From positions 124,001 to 188,000 of the forward strand of contig NZ_QMBQ01000006.1 in assembly GCF_003289965.1 (NCBI RefSeq): a stretch of 64,000 bases of DNA, given 5' to 3'. Below the pieces are notes generated by a model, which did no database searches, was not told the DNA's origin, and worked only from the letters and a program-made list of their open reading frames with translations. A program made the translations under genes and the position numbers. Source of the DNA: Mesorhizobium atlanticum. Lineage in GTDB: Bacteria > Pseudomonadota > Alphaproteobacteria > Rhizobiales > Rhizobiaceae. Shown one piece after another: positions 17,501 through 25,456 of this stretch (its first letter is position 1; each line of letters opens with the position of its first letter).

Positions 17501-18757
17501 GACATTGACCATCTTGCCGGCCCTGCCCCGCGCGCGGGTCAGCTTCGGCTTGCTGAACAGCGCGCGGATGCATTCACCGATCTGAATGCGGGCGATTTCG
17601 GCGCCGATGCACAAATGGATGCCGTAACCGAACACCATGTAGTCGCGATGCGGGCGCGAGGTATCGAACTGGTTCGGCCGCTGCACGATCTCCGGATCGA
17701 ACATCGCCGAAAGCGTCGCCGGCATGACGACCGTTCCGGCTTTGACCACGCGCTCGCGGCGGGTGCCCTTGCCGATGACCGCGTCACGCCTGGTGTAGCG
17801 CCAGGGTCCGATCCAGATCGGCTTGAAACGCATGGCTTCCATGATCGCCCGGTCGAGCTTGCCGGTATCGCCGGCGCCGAGAGCCTCATCCACGGCGTGC
17901 CGCGCGTCGGTTCGCGAGAGGATCACATCCAGGCAATTGCTGCCGGCGAGCACATTGGTCGGCACGAAGCCGGCGACCATGCCAAGCATGATGGAATGAA
18001 TGTCGGGCAGCGACAGGCGCCCCTGGTCCATCAGCGCGACGAGGCGGGCCAGCGGCCTGTCATCCTTGCCCGTCCTTTCCCTGACCGCGGCGATCGAGCG
18101 GTCGATAACCTTGATCAGGCGATCGCCGCCGACCACGGCAAGCTGGCGCGTGGCGGGATTTGCCGTCGGATCGGAAAAGAACAGCGCGCTGAGCGCGATC
18201 GACCAGTCGGCGAATTCGATCTCATCGTCGATCTGAAGGCCGAAATAGTCTCGGCAGATGCGCACCGGCACGATCTTCATCAACTCTGCAATGGCATCGA
18301 AACCGGGGCTGGCGCCGGTCATGATGTCGCGCGAATGGCGCTCGGCGATCGGCCTGACGGTGGCTTCGACCTCCGCCGGCGGGAACGCGCTCAGCACGGC
18401 CGATTTCATCTGCCGGTATGCGGCGCCGTCCTGCATGCCGAGAATGAAATTCGAGCCCCTGGCCAGCTCGGCCATTTCCGGCCCGTAGGGCGTCTCGAAC
18501 TCGTCGCCGCGCTCCAATATGTCGCGCACATCCGCGCCCTTGGTGACGAGCAGGAAATTGCCAAAGCCGAGATTCGGCCTGAAGCGGCGCAGCAGCGCCA
18601 GCAGCCAGCGCGGATCGCCGAGCAGAAAACCGGCGATGCGCGAGGCGATGCCGCTCTTGGAACGCAGCCGATAGATGTCGAACGGCGGCATCTCGGCGAC
18701 GGGACGCTGGCTCTTCTGGGCGGCCCGGACAGCGGCGAAATACTTCAGTGTGATCAT
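14531..18757 (-). CDS. Cytochrome P450 / transmembrane / DyP-type peroxidase fusion
   Basis: A giant protein of 1,408 residues, or 1,417 if a GTG at 18784 is used; residue numbers follow the longer form. Order: P450 domain (about 40-440) with ExxR as E316-A-M-R319 and heme loop FGYGIHLCIG (Cys392); an alpha+beta domain (about 488-593); two transmembrane helices (651-684 and 691-723); a second, similar alpha+beta domain (about 797-892); and a DyP peroxidase (about 945-1417) with GFVDG (1116-1120) and proximal His1284 in CPLGSHIRRSNPRD. The I-helix reads AGFVPT (271-276), lacking the usual acid and threonine. Both catalytic domains should face the same side, probably the cytoplasm. The cyclase gene lies just upstream on the same strand. 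I know of no characterised homologue with this architecture. Confidence 0.9.
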   Translation of the reverse strand: MITLKYFAAVRAAQKSQRPVAEMPPFDIYRLRSKSGIASRIAGFLLGDPRWLLALLRRFRPNLGFGNFLLVTKGADVRDILERGDEFETPYGPEMAELARGSNFILGMQDGAAYRQMKSAVLSAFPPAEVEATVRPIAERHSRDIMTGASPGFDAIAELMKIVPVRICRDYFGLQIDDEIEFADWSIALSALFFSDPTANPATRQLAVVGGDRLIKVIDRSIAAVRERTGKDDRPLARLVALMDQGRLSLPDIHSIMLGMVAGFVPTNVLAGSNCLDVILSRTDARHAVDEALGAGDTGKLDRAIMEAMRFKPIWIGPWRYTRRDAVIGKGTRRERVVKAGTVVMPATLSAMFDPEIVQRPNQFDTSRPHRDYMVFGYGIHLCIGAEIARIQIGECIRALFSKPKLTRARGRAGKMVNVGAYPASLKVDFERSPLCRTAEQSMVTVVCPITPPMPLDAVRDKVADLGNPAIGELSAALDKVGTIHFTSLAVAATGKDEKSGVETGALVLEISGDGSTDDVVAAIAHAIGHRLRPILRDVCGLPDGGSLEDFLKRRHIEISPSFGSAAGLVFSGTPGHSVRRILAEARLADSVREIVEKPRAGTGNAMDVLAEARRHLRCLGQFGWAFEPAESLLERPPGHWLQALTTTLLTPAMFATVAIVVLAFWRMTYVLVFGNPHGVTFTNIAIAGTSLLLSVLGLLAILALFVGLCFLALRRLEDKDQPASTPVEIGALEKILAHEDHTAQNNLTAISTMKAGILRRLALRLSFYLISISAQKVFRPGFLATINTIHFARWVLLPGTNRLMFFSNYGGSWESYLEDFIAKASAGLTGVWSNTDGYPRTRWLFLDGARDGDRFKRWARRQQVPTLFWYTAYPHLNTTRIRINSRIRRGIASATGNEARDWLSLFGSLPRPQAQPADARSLPEPPSSPLEELESGEIQSIFFGPFGALGDAHMLAIQVPDGLPAAKRRAWLDFVIGKTSFGDGVPAGRAMTVAFGPNGLRRLGLEGGVDDEPLDTFPVAFREGMGTPERSRILNDTGPDAPDKWQWGSSAKPVDVVIVCYAETPASLKAEITAMKRQTAGAGMSVTAELPLKVRREGKRAVEHFGFVDGISQPIVRGTARAAKGAAPMHLVAPGEFLFGYRDEHGFYPSSPSVEAALDRTGILSQVRRNRQMPGQPPPPRDFGRNGTFLVMRQFEQHVELFDDYCRGAALQAAGETGDAAITPRWVAAKMLGRWQDGSSLVRNPNGRPGRGADNDFALGAEDPQGHACPLGSHIRRSNPRDSLGEDRETQIRIGKRHRILRVGRTYEKKDKGGKTEKGLLFMCLNADIERQYEFIQQTWVSSNSFQGLVGETDPTIGARGGGGRFSIPSWEKVTVLKDVPQFVTTKGGGYFFMPSRSALRYLISRL

Positions 18758-18874
18758 GCGCGTTCGAGCCCCCCGGCTGTCCACGTCAATGCGATGCCGG
18801 CACAGTCTGGCCTAGGTTTGCATAGGTCCGGCGTATGTGAATTCGTTCACAGTCATCTGTTGTCGGCCCGGCAA

Positions 18875-20656
18875 TCATGCGGCTGACTTGACCCGATCGA
18901 AATTGGCGATCAGGAAATTGTTCTTGGCCGGGTCCACGAAAGGTATCCAGCGTATCCTCTGCTCGGAAAAATCGGGATGCCGGGTCATGAAAATCGCAAG
19001 CTCGCGCTCTGCCTCGTCATGCCTGCCGCTTCTCATCAGGGCGCCTATCTTCAGGAACCTGGCGTAGAAGTAACTCGGCGACAGGTTGAGCGAACGCTCG
19101 GCTGTGGCGATCGCGGCCGGCCAGTCCTCGACGAAACAATAAGCGGCGGCGAGTTCGCCCAGATTGTGGAAGCGATAAAGGTCGAACGGGCTCAACCGCT
19201 CGGTATCGAGGAAGAACGGGATGGCGCCGGTCGCGTCGCCAAGCAAAAGGTGCGCGCTGCCCATGGCCGAGCGGGCGAAGGCGAAGCTCGGATTGATGTG
19301 GATCGCCTCGGCAAGGTGCTCGGCAGCCAATGCCGGCAGGCCGCGCATGATATCGGCCGCGCCGAGATAGGCATGCGGACGCGCATCGAGGCTGTCCATC
19401 AGCAGCGCCTTGCGCGCAAGCGTCTCGACTTTCTCGAGATCGTCGCTGTCGCCGAAACGCAGCCATGCCCGCCAGAAATACCACCATGCAAGCTCGTTCA
19501 GCACGGCGCTTGAGTTCGGATCGTCCCGGTAGGCTCTGTCGAAGAAGTCGAGGGCGATGTCGGTATCACGACGCGTACGCCTGTTCATGTGCCAGCGGCC
19601 GCGCCTGACCAGCTGCCAGGTTTCGAGGCTTTCCCAAGGAACCTGGAACGTACGCGCCTGCTCGGCGCGATCGACCTCCTTGTCGAGGATGGAAACGATC
19701 TCGCTGCCGATCTGATCGCGCAGGCTGAAGATGTCCACCAGATCGCGATCGAAGCGTTGTGACCAGACCAGGCGCCCGTTCGACGTGTCGCTGAGCGATG
19801 CGTTGAGACGGATGTGCCTGTCGTGGCGCGCCAGCGTGCCGCTGACGATGTAGCGGGCGCCAAGCGCGTTGCCGATAAGCCTTGTGCCCAGGCTGTCGTC
19901 ACGAAACTGGAAGCTGGACCCCTTGGCGATGACCGAAAGCCAACGCGTGTTGGAAAGGCCGTATATGATGTCCTCGGCGATACCGTCGGCCATATAACCG
20001 ACATCGGGTTCGCTTCCATTGCCCTGGAACGGCAGCACGGCGATTGCCGGGGGACCTTTGGCGATCGGCCTGTAATGGCCGGGCGCGGCGGGAATGGAAG
20101 CGAAGGAGGCCGGGGTGGCGGGCCCGTTGCCGCCGCGGCCGGCGATCAGGACCCGCACCGGCAGGGCGATGTTCTTCAGGCTGAACTCGCCGAGATCGGT
20201 AAAGACCGCCGCGGTCTTGTCCTTCACATGGTGCCAGGTCGTGGCCGAGATGGCGACGCCGTCGTGGGGCGCGAATTCCTGAAGTCGGGCGGCGATATTG
20301 ACGTCGTCGCCATAAAGACGGCCTTCGCGGACAATCACATCGCCGGTGTTGATTCCGGCGCGAAACGGCATGCGCATGTTCTCGGCAACTGCGGCGTTCA
20401 GCGCCGCGATCCGCGCCTGGAAATCGAAGGCCGCCCGCAGGGCTTCGATCGGATTGCCGAATTCGGCCATGATGCTGTCGCCGGCATCGCCGAATGTGCG
20501 CCCGCCAAATGCGCCGCAGCTGCCGGCGATGATGTCGCGCCTCTCCTCGAACGCGGCAACGGCGAGTTCGTCGTCGATGCCCATCAGCCTCGAGAACCCT
20601 ACGGCGTCGATTGAAATGATTGTCGCAAGCTGACGGGTATAATTCCGTTCAGCCAT
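18875..20656 (-). CDS. Class III adenylate/guanylate cyclase with TolB-like and TPR regions
   Basis: A 593-residue protein. The N-terminal cyclase homology domain (about 8-170) keeps both metal-binding aspartates, D17 in SIDAVGFSRLM and D60 in GDAGDSIMAEF, and the N/R pair in DDVNIAARL, so it should be active on ATP or GTP. After a linker comes a TolB-like segment (about 205-320, IAVLPFQGN, GYMADGIAEDIIYGL) and a TPR-rich C-terminal half (about 350-560). No transmembrane helix is evident. Such cyclases are very numerous in Mesorhizobium and usually of unknown signal. It is 118 bp upstream of the P450-DyP start on the same strand. Confidence 0.9.
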   Translation of the reverse strand: MAERNYTRQLATIISIDAVGFSRLMGIDDELAVAAFEERRDIIAGSCGAFGGRTFGDAGDSIMAEFGNPIEALRAAFDFQARIAALNAAVAENMRMPFRAGINTGDVIVREGRLYGDDVNIAARLQEFAPHDGVAISATTWHHVKDKTAAVFTDLGEFSLKNIALPVRVLIAGRGGNGPATPASFASIPAAPGHYRPIAKGPPAIAVLPFQGNGSEPDVGYMADGIAEDIIYGLSNTRWLSVIAKGSSFQFRDDSLGTRLIGNALGARYIVSGTLARHDRHIRLNASLSDTSNGRLVWSQRFDRDLVDIFSLRDQIGSEIVSILDKEVDRAEQARTFQVPWESLETWQLVRRGRWHMNRRTRRDTDIALDFFDRAYRDDPNSSAVLNELAWWYFWRAWLRFGDSDDLEKVETLARKALLMDSLDARPHAYLGAADIMRGLPALAAEHLAEAIHINPSFAFARSAMGSAHLLLGDATGAIPFFLDTERLSPFDLYRFHNLGELAAAYCFVEDWPAAIATAERSLNLSPSYFYARFLKIGALMRSGRHDEAERELAIFMTRHPDFSEQRIRWIPFVDPAKNNFLIANFDRVKSAA

Positions 20657-21093
20657 GATCGAGCCCCCAGTCCCCGCTTGCAGTCAAAACGGGCGACCGG
20701 CGCTCAAAAGAAACGCGTCGCCGTCTGCCGATGGATATCCCCGGCAGGTCCGGCGCGCCGTTGCCACCCTGTTATGACCAGAATTCTATCAGGGTCTTAC
20801 CGAAAGCTCTACTATGAACAGCTAATGTGGCGAACGCCCCGTCCGGCGCATGGTTAGTCATTCGTTATGTCGGGAGGCACATCCGCATCGTGCCGTTACC
20901 CATTGAAATCACGCGTTCTTTTTTCGTCACACAATGCCGAATTTGGCTGTGGCTAGCCGAAGATCGGCCACGTCAAGCCAGACGCTTCACAATGCGTTAT
21001 TTTCGCGCTACGGAACCAACCTGCCCGCGTGCTGGTTTCTGACCACACCCAGGCCCATATGAACCTGGCCAAACACGCGACTTGAGGGCTCTC
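20657..21093. other. Gene-free intergenic stretch
   Basis: About 440 bp between the divergent cyclase and PepSY-like genes. It is noticeably more AT-rich in its middle part (around 20760-20960) than its neighbours. It must hold both promoters. I could not define boxes with confidence and see no repeat or RNA gene. Confidence 0.5.
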
Positions 21094-21351
21094 ATGCGCA
21101 CTGTTGTTTTAGCAACCGGTATCGCGGCCTTCCTTGCCGGCGGATCGGCCCTTGCGGCGGACGACCAGCCACTGCCCCCGCAAAATGCCAAGAAACTCTC
21201 GGAAATCGTCGCCAAGGTCGAGCACCGCACCGACTTCCGCTATGTGAAGGAGGTCGATTGGGATAGCGACGGCTACACCATCACCTACTACACCACTGAC
21301 AAGGCCAAGGTCCAAATCACCTACGATCCGGTGACCGGCGAGCCCAAATAG
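21094..21351 (+). CDS. Small secreted PepSY-like protein
   Basis: An 85-residue exported protein. The signal peptide is MRTVVLATGIAAFLAGGSA with cleavage near ALAADD. The mature part is a single PepSY-like fold: an N-terminal helix (KLSEIVAKVEHR) followed by strands FRYVKEVDWDSDGYTITY and VQITYDPVTGEPK, the typical ending of PepSY_2 domains. A GAGGG box lies 6 nt before the ATG; a TTG at 21082 is also in frame. PepSY domains are thought to inhibit proteases or bind matrix, but the role here is unknown. Confidence 0.78.
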   Translation: MRTVVLATGIAAFLAGGSALAADDQPLPPQNAKKLSEIVAKVEHRTDFRYVKEVDWDSDGYTITYYTTDKAKVQITYDPVTGEPK

Positions 21352-21431
21352 ACCGCGATCGCTTGCCCCTCTGCCGCGGGGCCCGCATTCGGCATAGACT
21401 CGATCGTCGAAACAAGCGGCCTGAGGAGAAC

Positions 21432-22160
21432 ATGCGGCTTTCCACCTGCGCGAGCGCCCTGCTTGTGACCGCGTCGATATTGGCGGCGTCCGGCCTGGCG
21501 CGGGCGGACGGCCCGTCCTTCGATTGCCGAAAGGCGCGGTTGCCCACCGAAAAGGCGATCTGCGCCGACCCGCAAATGTCAGCCATCGACGCTTTGACCA
21601 CCAAGGCCTATCGCGATTTTGAACCTGCCTTCGCCGGCGACAAGCGCAAGATAGCCAGGGAGTTGGTCGCCGACCGAAATGCTTGCAAGACCGATGCCGC
21701 CTGCATTGTCAGCGCCCAGAACAACGCATTGCAGACATATGGCAGCGCGCCGTCGTGGGTACAGGACTACAACATTGCGCTGATCGGCAAGAAGGCGCTC
21801 GACTTCGCGGCAAAGACGCCGAAGCCGACCGACCTGCCCCTGCCAGCGTCGATCGGAAATTGCGGCTTCACCCACATCAAGACGCTGACGACAAGGCTGG
21901 GCGACGACCCCCTGGAAACCGCCAGCCCGGATGCCGGCAGCGCAGCGACGTTCACCAATGGCGGCACGGCGGTCTCCTATGACCGCGAGCCGGGACTGGC
22001 GAGCTCCAAGGTCGGCGATCCGGTCGTCATGTGCCTGATCGCGATCCCACGCGACTGTCCGAAAGACGATGTGCGCGGCAAAGTCTACTACGCCGTCGAC
22101 CTCGCCAACAAAGGCACATGGGCGCTGCCCGACTCCCAGCATCTGTGCGGTGGCGCCTGA
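21432..22160 (+). CDS. Secreted protein with LprI/DUF1311-like N-terminus
   Basis: A 242-residue exported protein. After a signal peptide (about 1-25) comes FDCRKARLPTEKAICADPQM followed by ALTTKAYRD, the cysteine pattern of LprI/DUF1311 lysozyme-inhibitor-like domains. A second Cys pair is NACKTDAAC. The C-terminal 130 residues, with further cysteines in GNCGFTHIKTL and IPRDCPKDD, are unrecognised. GAGGAGA precedes the ATG. It lies 80 bp downstream of the PepSY-like gene on the same strand. Lysozyme inhibition is a guess from the motif only. Confidence 0.75.
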   Translation: MRLSTCASALLVTASILAASGLARADGPSFDCRKARLPTEKAICADPQMSAIDALTTKAYRDFEPAFAGDKRKIARELVADRNACKTDAACIVSAQNNALQTYGSAPSWVQDYNIALIGKKALDFAAKTPKPTDLPLPASIGNCGFTHIKTLTTRLGDDPLETASPDAGSAATFTNGGTAVSYDREPGLASSKVGDPVVMCLIAIPRDCPKDDVRGKVYYAVDLANKGTWALPDSQHLCGGA

Positions 22161-22262
22161 GGACCCCGGCACCGCGCATTGGAGTTCGGCCCGGCGGACC
22201 GCCCTTGCATCGTCACAACTTTGGTGGCTGACTGCCCGCCCTGATTGCGGGCACGGGGGTGC

Positions 22263-22748
22263 ATGGCAATGATCGGCTACGTCCTGAAGCGCATCCTGAT
22301 GGTGCTCGTCGGCTATCTGGTCGCGGTGCTGGTCGGCTTGATCGCGGTGGTGATGATCTACGCGATATTGAGCTCGCTCCCCAACGCGCCGGGCTACTTC
22401 GGACTTATGGAATTCACCCCCGTCGCCGTGCTGGTCGTGCCGCCGCTCGGCATGTTCGTCTACTTCCTGACGATCATCCTGACGGGAGCGCAGACATTGG
22501 TCTTCGCCCTGATCGCCGAGTTCTTTTCGTTGCGCAGCTTCTGGCTGCACATGCTGTTCGGAGCCGCCGCCGCGGCGTCCGGCTTCATGTTGATATGGCC
22601 TGCCGCTGCCGATGATCCAGAACGCTGGGCCGACATGGGCATCATCGCGGGCGCCGGCCTCGTAGCCGGCCTGATCTACTGGCTGATCGCAGGGCGCGAC
22701 GCCGGCTTCCGCCGGCCGCTCATCAAAGCGATTCCGGGAACAGTGTGA
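22263..22748 (+). CDS. Four-helix integral membrane protein, unknown
   Basis: A 161-residue hydrophobic protein with four predicted transmembrane segments: about residues 8-34 (ILMVLVGYLVAVLVGLIAVV), 48-75, 80-108 and 125-147. No enzymatic or transporter motif is visible. An upstream in-frame TTG (22245) exists; I prefer the ATG at 22263. It sits about 100 bp after the LprI-like gene on the same strand. I recognise no family. Confidence 0.65.
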   Translation: MAMIGYVLKRILMVLVGYLVAVLVGLIAVVMIYAILSSLPNAPGYFGLMEFTPVAVLVVPPLGMFVYFLTIILTGAQTLVFALIAEFFSLRSFWLHMLFGAAAAASGFMLIWPAAADDPERWADMGIIAGAGLVAGLIYWLIAGRDAGFRRPLIKAIPGTV

Positions 22749-22811
22749 AGCCGTCAGGCTCGGCGGCATCGCCGTAGCCTTCCGACCGCAATTGCTTGAA
22801 GCTAACAGCGC

Positions 22812-24698
22812 TCAGCTTGACGGCGTACGCACCGCTTCGGTCGCGTCCAGCGCCTGCATCAGCTTGGAATCACGATCATAGACGTCGTCGAAATACTGGA
22901 CCTTGCCCGACATATCTGGCCAGGCGGTGAAATAGGCGACATAGACCGGGATGACGCGGGTGACATTCTCGGTCGAATGCCCGTGCTTCAACTTCTCAGC
23001 GATATCGTCGACAGAGGTGCCAAGCACCGCCGCCGCCATGCCGCGCGGATCCTGCAGGCGGATGCAGCCATGGCTCAGCGCGCGCATGTCGCGCGCGAAG
23101 AACGACTTCTGCGGTGTGTCGTGCATGTAGATGGCGTGCTTGTTGGGGAAGAGTATCTTCAACTCGCCGAGCGCATTGGCCTCGCTTGGCTGCTGACGCA
23201 CGCTGAACGGGATCTTGGAGCCGTAGGCGCCCCAGTCCACCTCCGACGACGGAATCTGCCTGCCGCGCGAATCCGTCACCTCATAGCCGGCCCGGTCGAG
23301 ATAGCCCGGATCGCTGCGCAGTCTCGGCAGCATCTCGTTGACGATGATCGACTGCGGCACGCCCCAATAGGGATGGAAGTCAACCTGCTTGATCTGGTCG
23401 TAGAAGAAGGCGGTCTGGTTGGTGACCCGACCGATGACGACGCGGGTCTTCAGCTTCTCCTCGCCATTGTCGATATAGCTGGCGGTGAAGGCGGGCTGGT
23501 TGATGAAGACGCGCGGGCTGCCGAGATCCGACGGCATCCAGCGCAGCTCCTCGAGCGCCACCTTGACCTTCCCGATCCTGTCGGCCTTGGACGCGCCGAC
23601 AAACAATGCCACCGTGCGCGGGCCGATGACGCCGTCGCCCTTCATGCCGGCACGCTGTTGCACCGCCTTGATCACTGGCACCAGCTCGGGCTCGTAGAGC
23701 TCGCTCTTGCCCAGCCTGGCGAGCATTTCGCCATAGGTGCCGCCCATCTCATCGTCGAGATTGCGGGCAATCAGCGTCAGCAATTTAGGCAGTTCCGGGC
23801 TGCTCTCGCCCGGCTTGAGCAACAGCTTGGGATCGACGACGATCTCGTTTTCCTCGCTGGCCTCGAGCGCTTCCAGTTCGACGCGGAGCGCTTGGTACTC
23901 GGCGTTCTGCGGATGCCGCGATTCGAGATAGGTGCGGACTTCCTGGGTGTGCGCCAGCGTCTTCAGCGCGCCTTCCAGATCGAACGGCTTGGCAGGAAAA
24001 TCATAGTAGCCGGTCATCCGGTTGGGATCGACGCGGCCGCTCTGGGCATCATGGGCATAGCGCAGCACGCGCGCCGATAGCGCCATCTCGAAGCGAACCA
24101 GTTCCCTGGTCCGCTCTTCCGGCGTGGCGGAAGTCGCGGCCGCCGGAATGTCGACGGAATAGTCGGCCGGCGTCAGGCCGTAGCTCGCCGCCTCGCCCAG
24201 CACACGCACCGCATCCTGCGCCCTACTGTTGGGGGCGTTGTCGCTCACCCAGATGAAATCAGGATTGGTCGAGTAGTAGGCGATCAGCGCCTTGGCGATG
24301 TCAGGCTCGGCGAACAGCTCATAGTCGCTCAGGCCGGCAACGGCATCGCGAAACGCGGTGCTCGTCACGGACGGCACGAAGGCGGCATCTTGCGCCGTCG
24401 CGGCCGGCGATGCAGGCAACAGCGACTTGAAGTCGACGCGAACGAGCTTATCGGCCCTGTAGGTGTTGTATGTCGGGCTGCTGATCCTGGCGCCGCCGCC
24501 ACCCTCGCCATCCAGCGCGCCTGGCCGTATTTTGCGTGGCTTTGGCGGCGGCGGAAATTCGCCTTGCGGATTGTGCCGGATGCCGCCGCCGAACAACATG
24601 TCGAACAGCCCTTGCGCGCTCGCCGGCTGCTGCCCGAAGGCAAGCGTCGCCGCGATCGCGATCGGCATGATGGCCTTTTTGTTCCCGAGGATTTTCAT
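22812..24698 (-). CDS. L,D-transpeptidase (YcbB/LdtD type)
   Basis: Periplasmic enzyme that forms 3-3 cross-links in peptidoglycan or attaches proteins to it. Its 628 residues have a signal peptide (about 1-28), a long N-terminal scaffold (about 110-330), a peptidoglycan-binding segment (about 335-370, GMKGDGVIGPRTVALF) and a YkuD catalytic domain (about 395-560). The active-site motif is SHGCIR with Cys545, and the conserved histidine lies in YMHDTP (526). This layout matches YcbB-type enzymes. A GGGTGAAGC stretch precedes the ATG. Direct repeats of ataccgatt lie upstream. Confidence 0.93.
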   Translation of the reverse strand: MKILGNKKAIMPIAIAATLAFGQQPASAQGLFDMLFGGGIRHNPQGEFPPPPKPRKIRPGALDGEGGGGARISSPTYNTYRADKLVRVDFKSLLPASPAATAQDAAFVPSVTSTAFRDAVAGLSDYELFAEPDIAKALIAYYSTNPDFIWVSDNAPNSRAQDAVRVLGEAASYGLTPADYSVDIPAAATSATPEERTRELVRFEMALSARVLRYAHDAQSGRVDPNRMTGYYDFPAKPFDLEGALKTLAHTQEVRTYLESRHPQNAEYQALRVELEALEASEENEIVVDPKLLLKPGESSPELPKLLTLIARNLDDEMGGTYGEMLARLGKSELYEPELVPVIKAVQQRAGMKGDGVIGPRTVALFVGASKADRIGKVKVALEELRWMPSDLGSPRVFINQPAFTASYIDNGEEKLKTRVVIGRVTNQTAFFYDQIKQVDFHPYWGVPQSIIVNEMLPRLRSDPGYLDRAGYEVTDSRGRQIPSSEVDWGAYGSKIPFSVRQQPSEANALGELKILFPNKHAIYMHDTPQKSFFARDMRALSHGCIRLQDPRGMAAAVLGTSVDDIAEKLKHGHSTENVTRVIPVYVAYFTAWPDMSGKVQYFDDVYDRDSKLMQALDATEAVRTPSS

Positions 24699-25022
24699 GC
24701 TTCACCCGCACCGGTTGTGGCCGGTTCCCGTTCCGCGCCGCTGGACGGTCCCGCCCTCCGCATGGCGGATGTATGACGTGACTATACCGATTCATACCGA
24801 TTTCGTTAAGCTTCCATAAATTTTCGAAGGCGTGTTGCAGAACAGTTTCACATCATCGTGAGACACGGAGCAGCGCTGGGTCCTCGCCTCACACACTCGC
24901 TCAGGTCCCGAAAAACAATCAGGCGTTGGCGATTGCCGGCGCTCACCTCACCCCGTGACAAACGCAAGGCTTTGTGATCGAAATTTCGGCGGTCGCATCA
25001 AACGTGACCGGGAGGATTTGCC
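24699..25022. other. Intergenic region between divergent L,D-transpeptidase and rhodanese genes
   Basis: About 320 bp without a gene. It includes two direct copies of ataccgatt at 24784-24792 and 24794-24802, spaced 10 bp apart, followed by an AT-rich stretch (to about 24850) likely to hold the L,D-transpeptidase promoter. Nothing else was recognised. Confidence 0.5.
24784..24802. promoter_or_regulatory. Direct repeat, candidate regulator site
   Basis: Two copies of ataccgatt begin 10 bp apart, so they face the same side of the helix. They lie about 90 bp upstream of the L,D-transpeptidase start. Such phased direct repeats are typical of OmpR-family response regulators; the regulator is not identified. 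Confidence 0.35.
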
Positions 25023-25424
25023 GTGAAGAAAGGGTATCGCCAGCTTCTCGACGAGGCGAATGCCGAGATCGAGGTCGTGTCGCCGGAGGAGGCAGCGGGA
25101 CTGCTGGAGGATGACGAGACGATCTTCGTCGACCTGCGCGATCCCCGCGAGGTCGAGCGCGACGGCAAAATCCCCGGCGCCAAGCATGTGACGCGCGGCA
25201 TGCTGGAATTCTGGATCGATCCCGAAAGCCCCTACCACAAGCCGTTCTTCGCCTCGGGAAAGACCTTCGTCTTCTTCTGCGCCGGCGGCTGGCGCTCGGC
25301 TTTAGCAACCAAGACGGCGCAGGACATGGGCCTGGCCCCGGTCAAGCATATCCTCGGCGGCTACACCGCCTGGAAGGCGGCCGGGCTGCCGGTCGAACCG
25401 GGACAGAAAAAGAAGGCGGACTGA
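25023..25424 (+). CDS. Rhodanese-like domain protein
   Basis: A 133-residue single-domain rhodanese, a potential sulfur transferase. The core has EEAAGLLEDDETIFVDLRDP, EVERDGKIPGAKHVTRG and the active-site loop CAGGWRS, with the catalytic Cys near residue 80. It ends GGYTAWKAAGLPVEP, as is typical. No signal peptide is visible, so it is cytoplasmic. The start is GTG, supported by GGGAGG 7-8 nt upstream. It is 32 bp upstream of the plsY-like pseudogene and may share its transcript. Confidence 0.9.
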   Translation: MKKGYRQLLDEANAEIEVVSPEEAAGLLEDDETIFVDLRDPREVERDGKIPGAKHVTRGMLEFWIDPESPYHKPFFASGKTFVFFCAGGWRSALATKTAQDMGLAPVKHILGGYTAWKAAGLPVEPGQKKKAD

Positions 25425-25456
25425 TCACAGTCTCCGCAACGCTTGGAATCGAGCCA

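Noticed and set aside
16130..18886. A 918-codon open frame on the plus strand, antisense to the P450-DyP gene
   Set aside because: Low-complexity, Arg/Glu/His/Gln-rich translation with no recognisable motifs. It is a by-product of GC-rich codons in the opposite gene, which has clear P450 and DyP signatures.
20827..21042. A 71-codon plus-strand ORF before the PepSY-like gene
   Set aside because: It lacks a ribosome site and does not show typical codon use; the region is AT-richer and likely regulatory.
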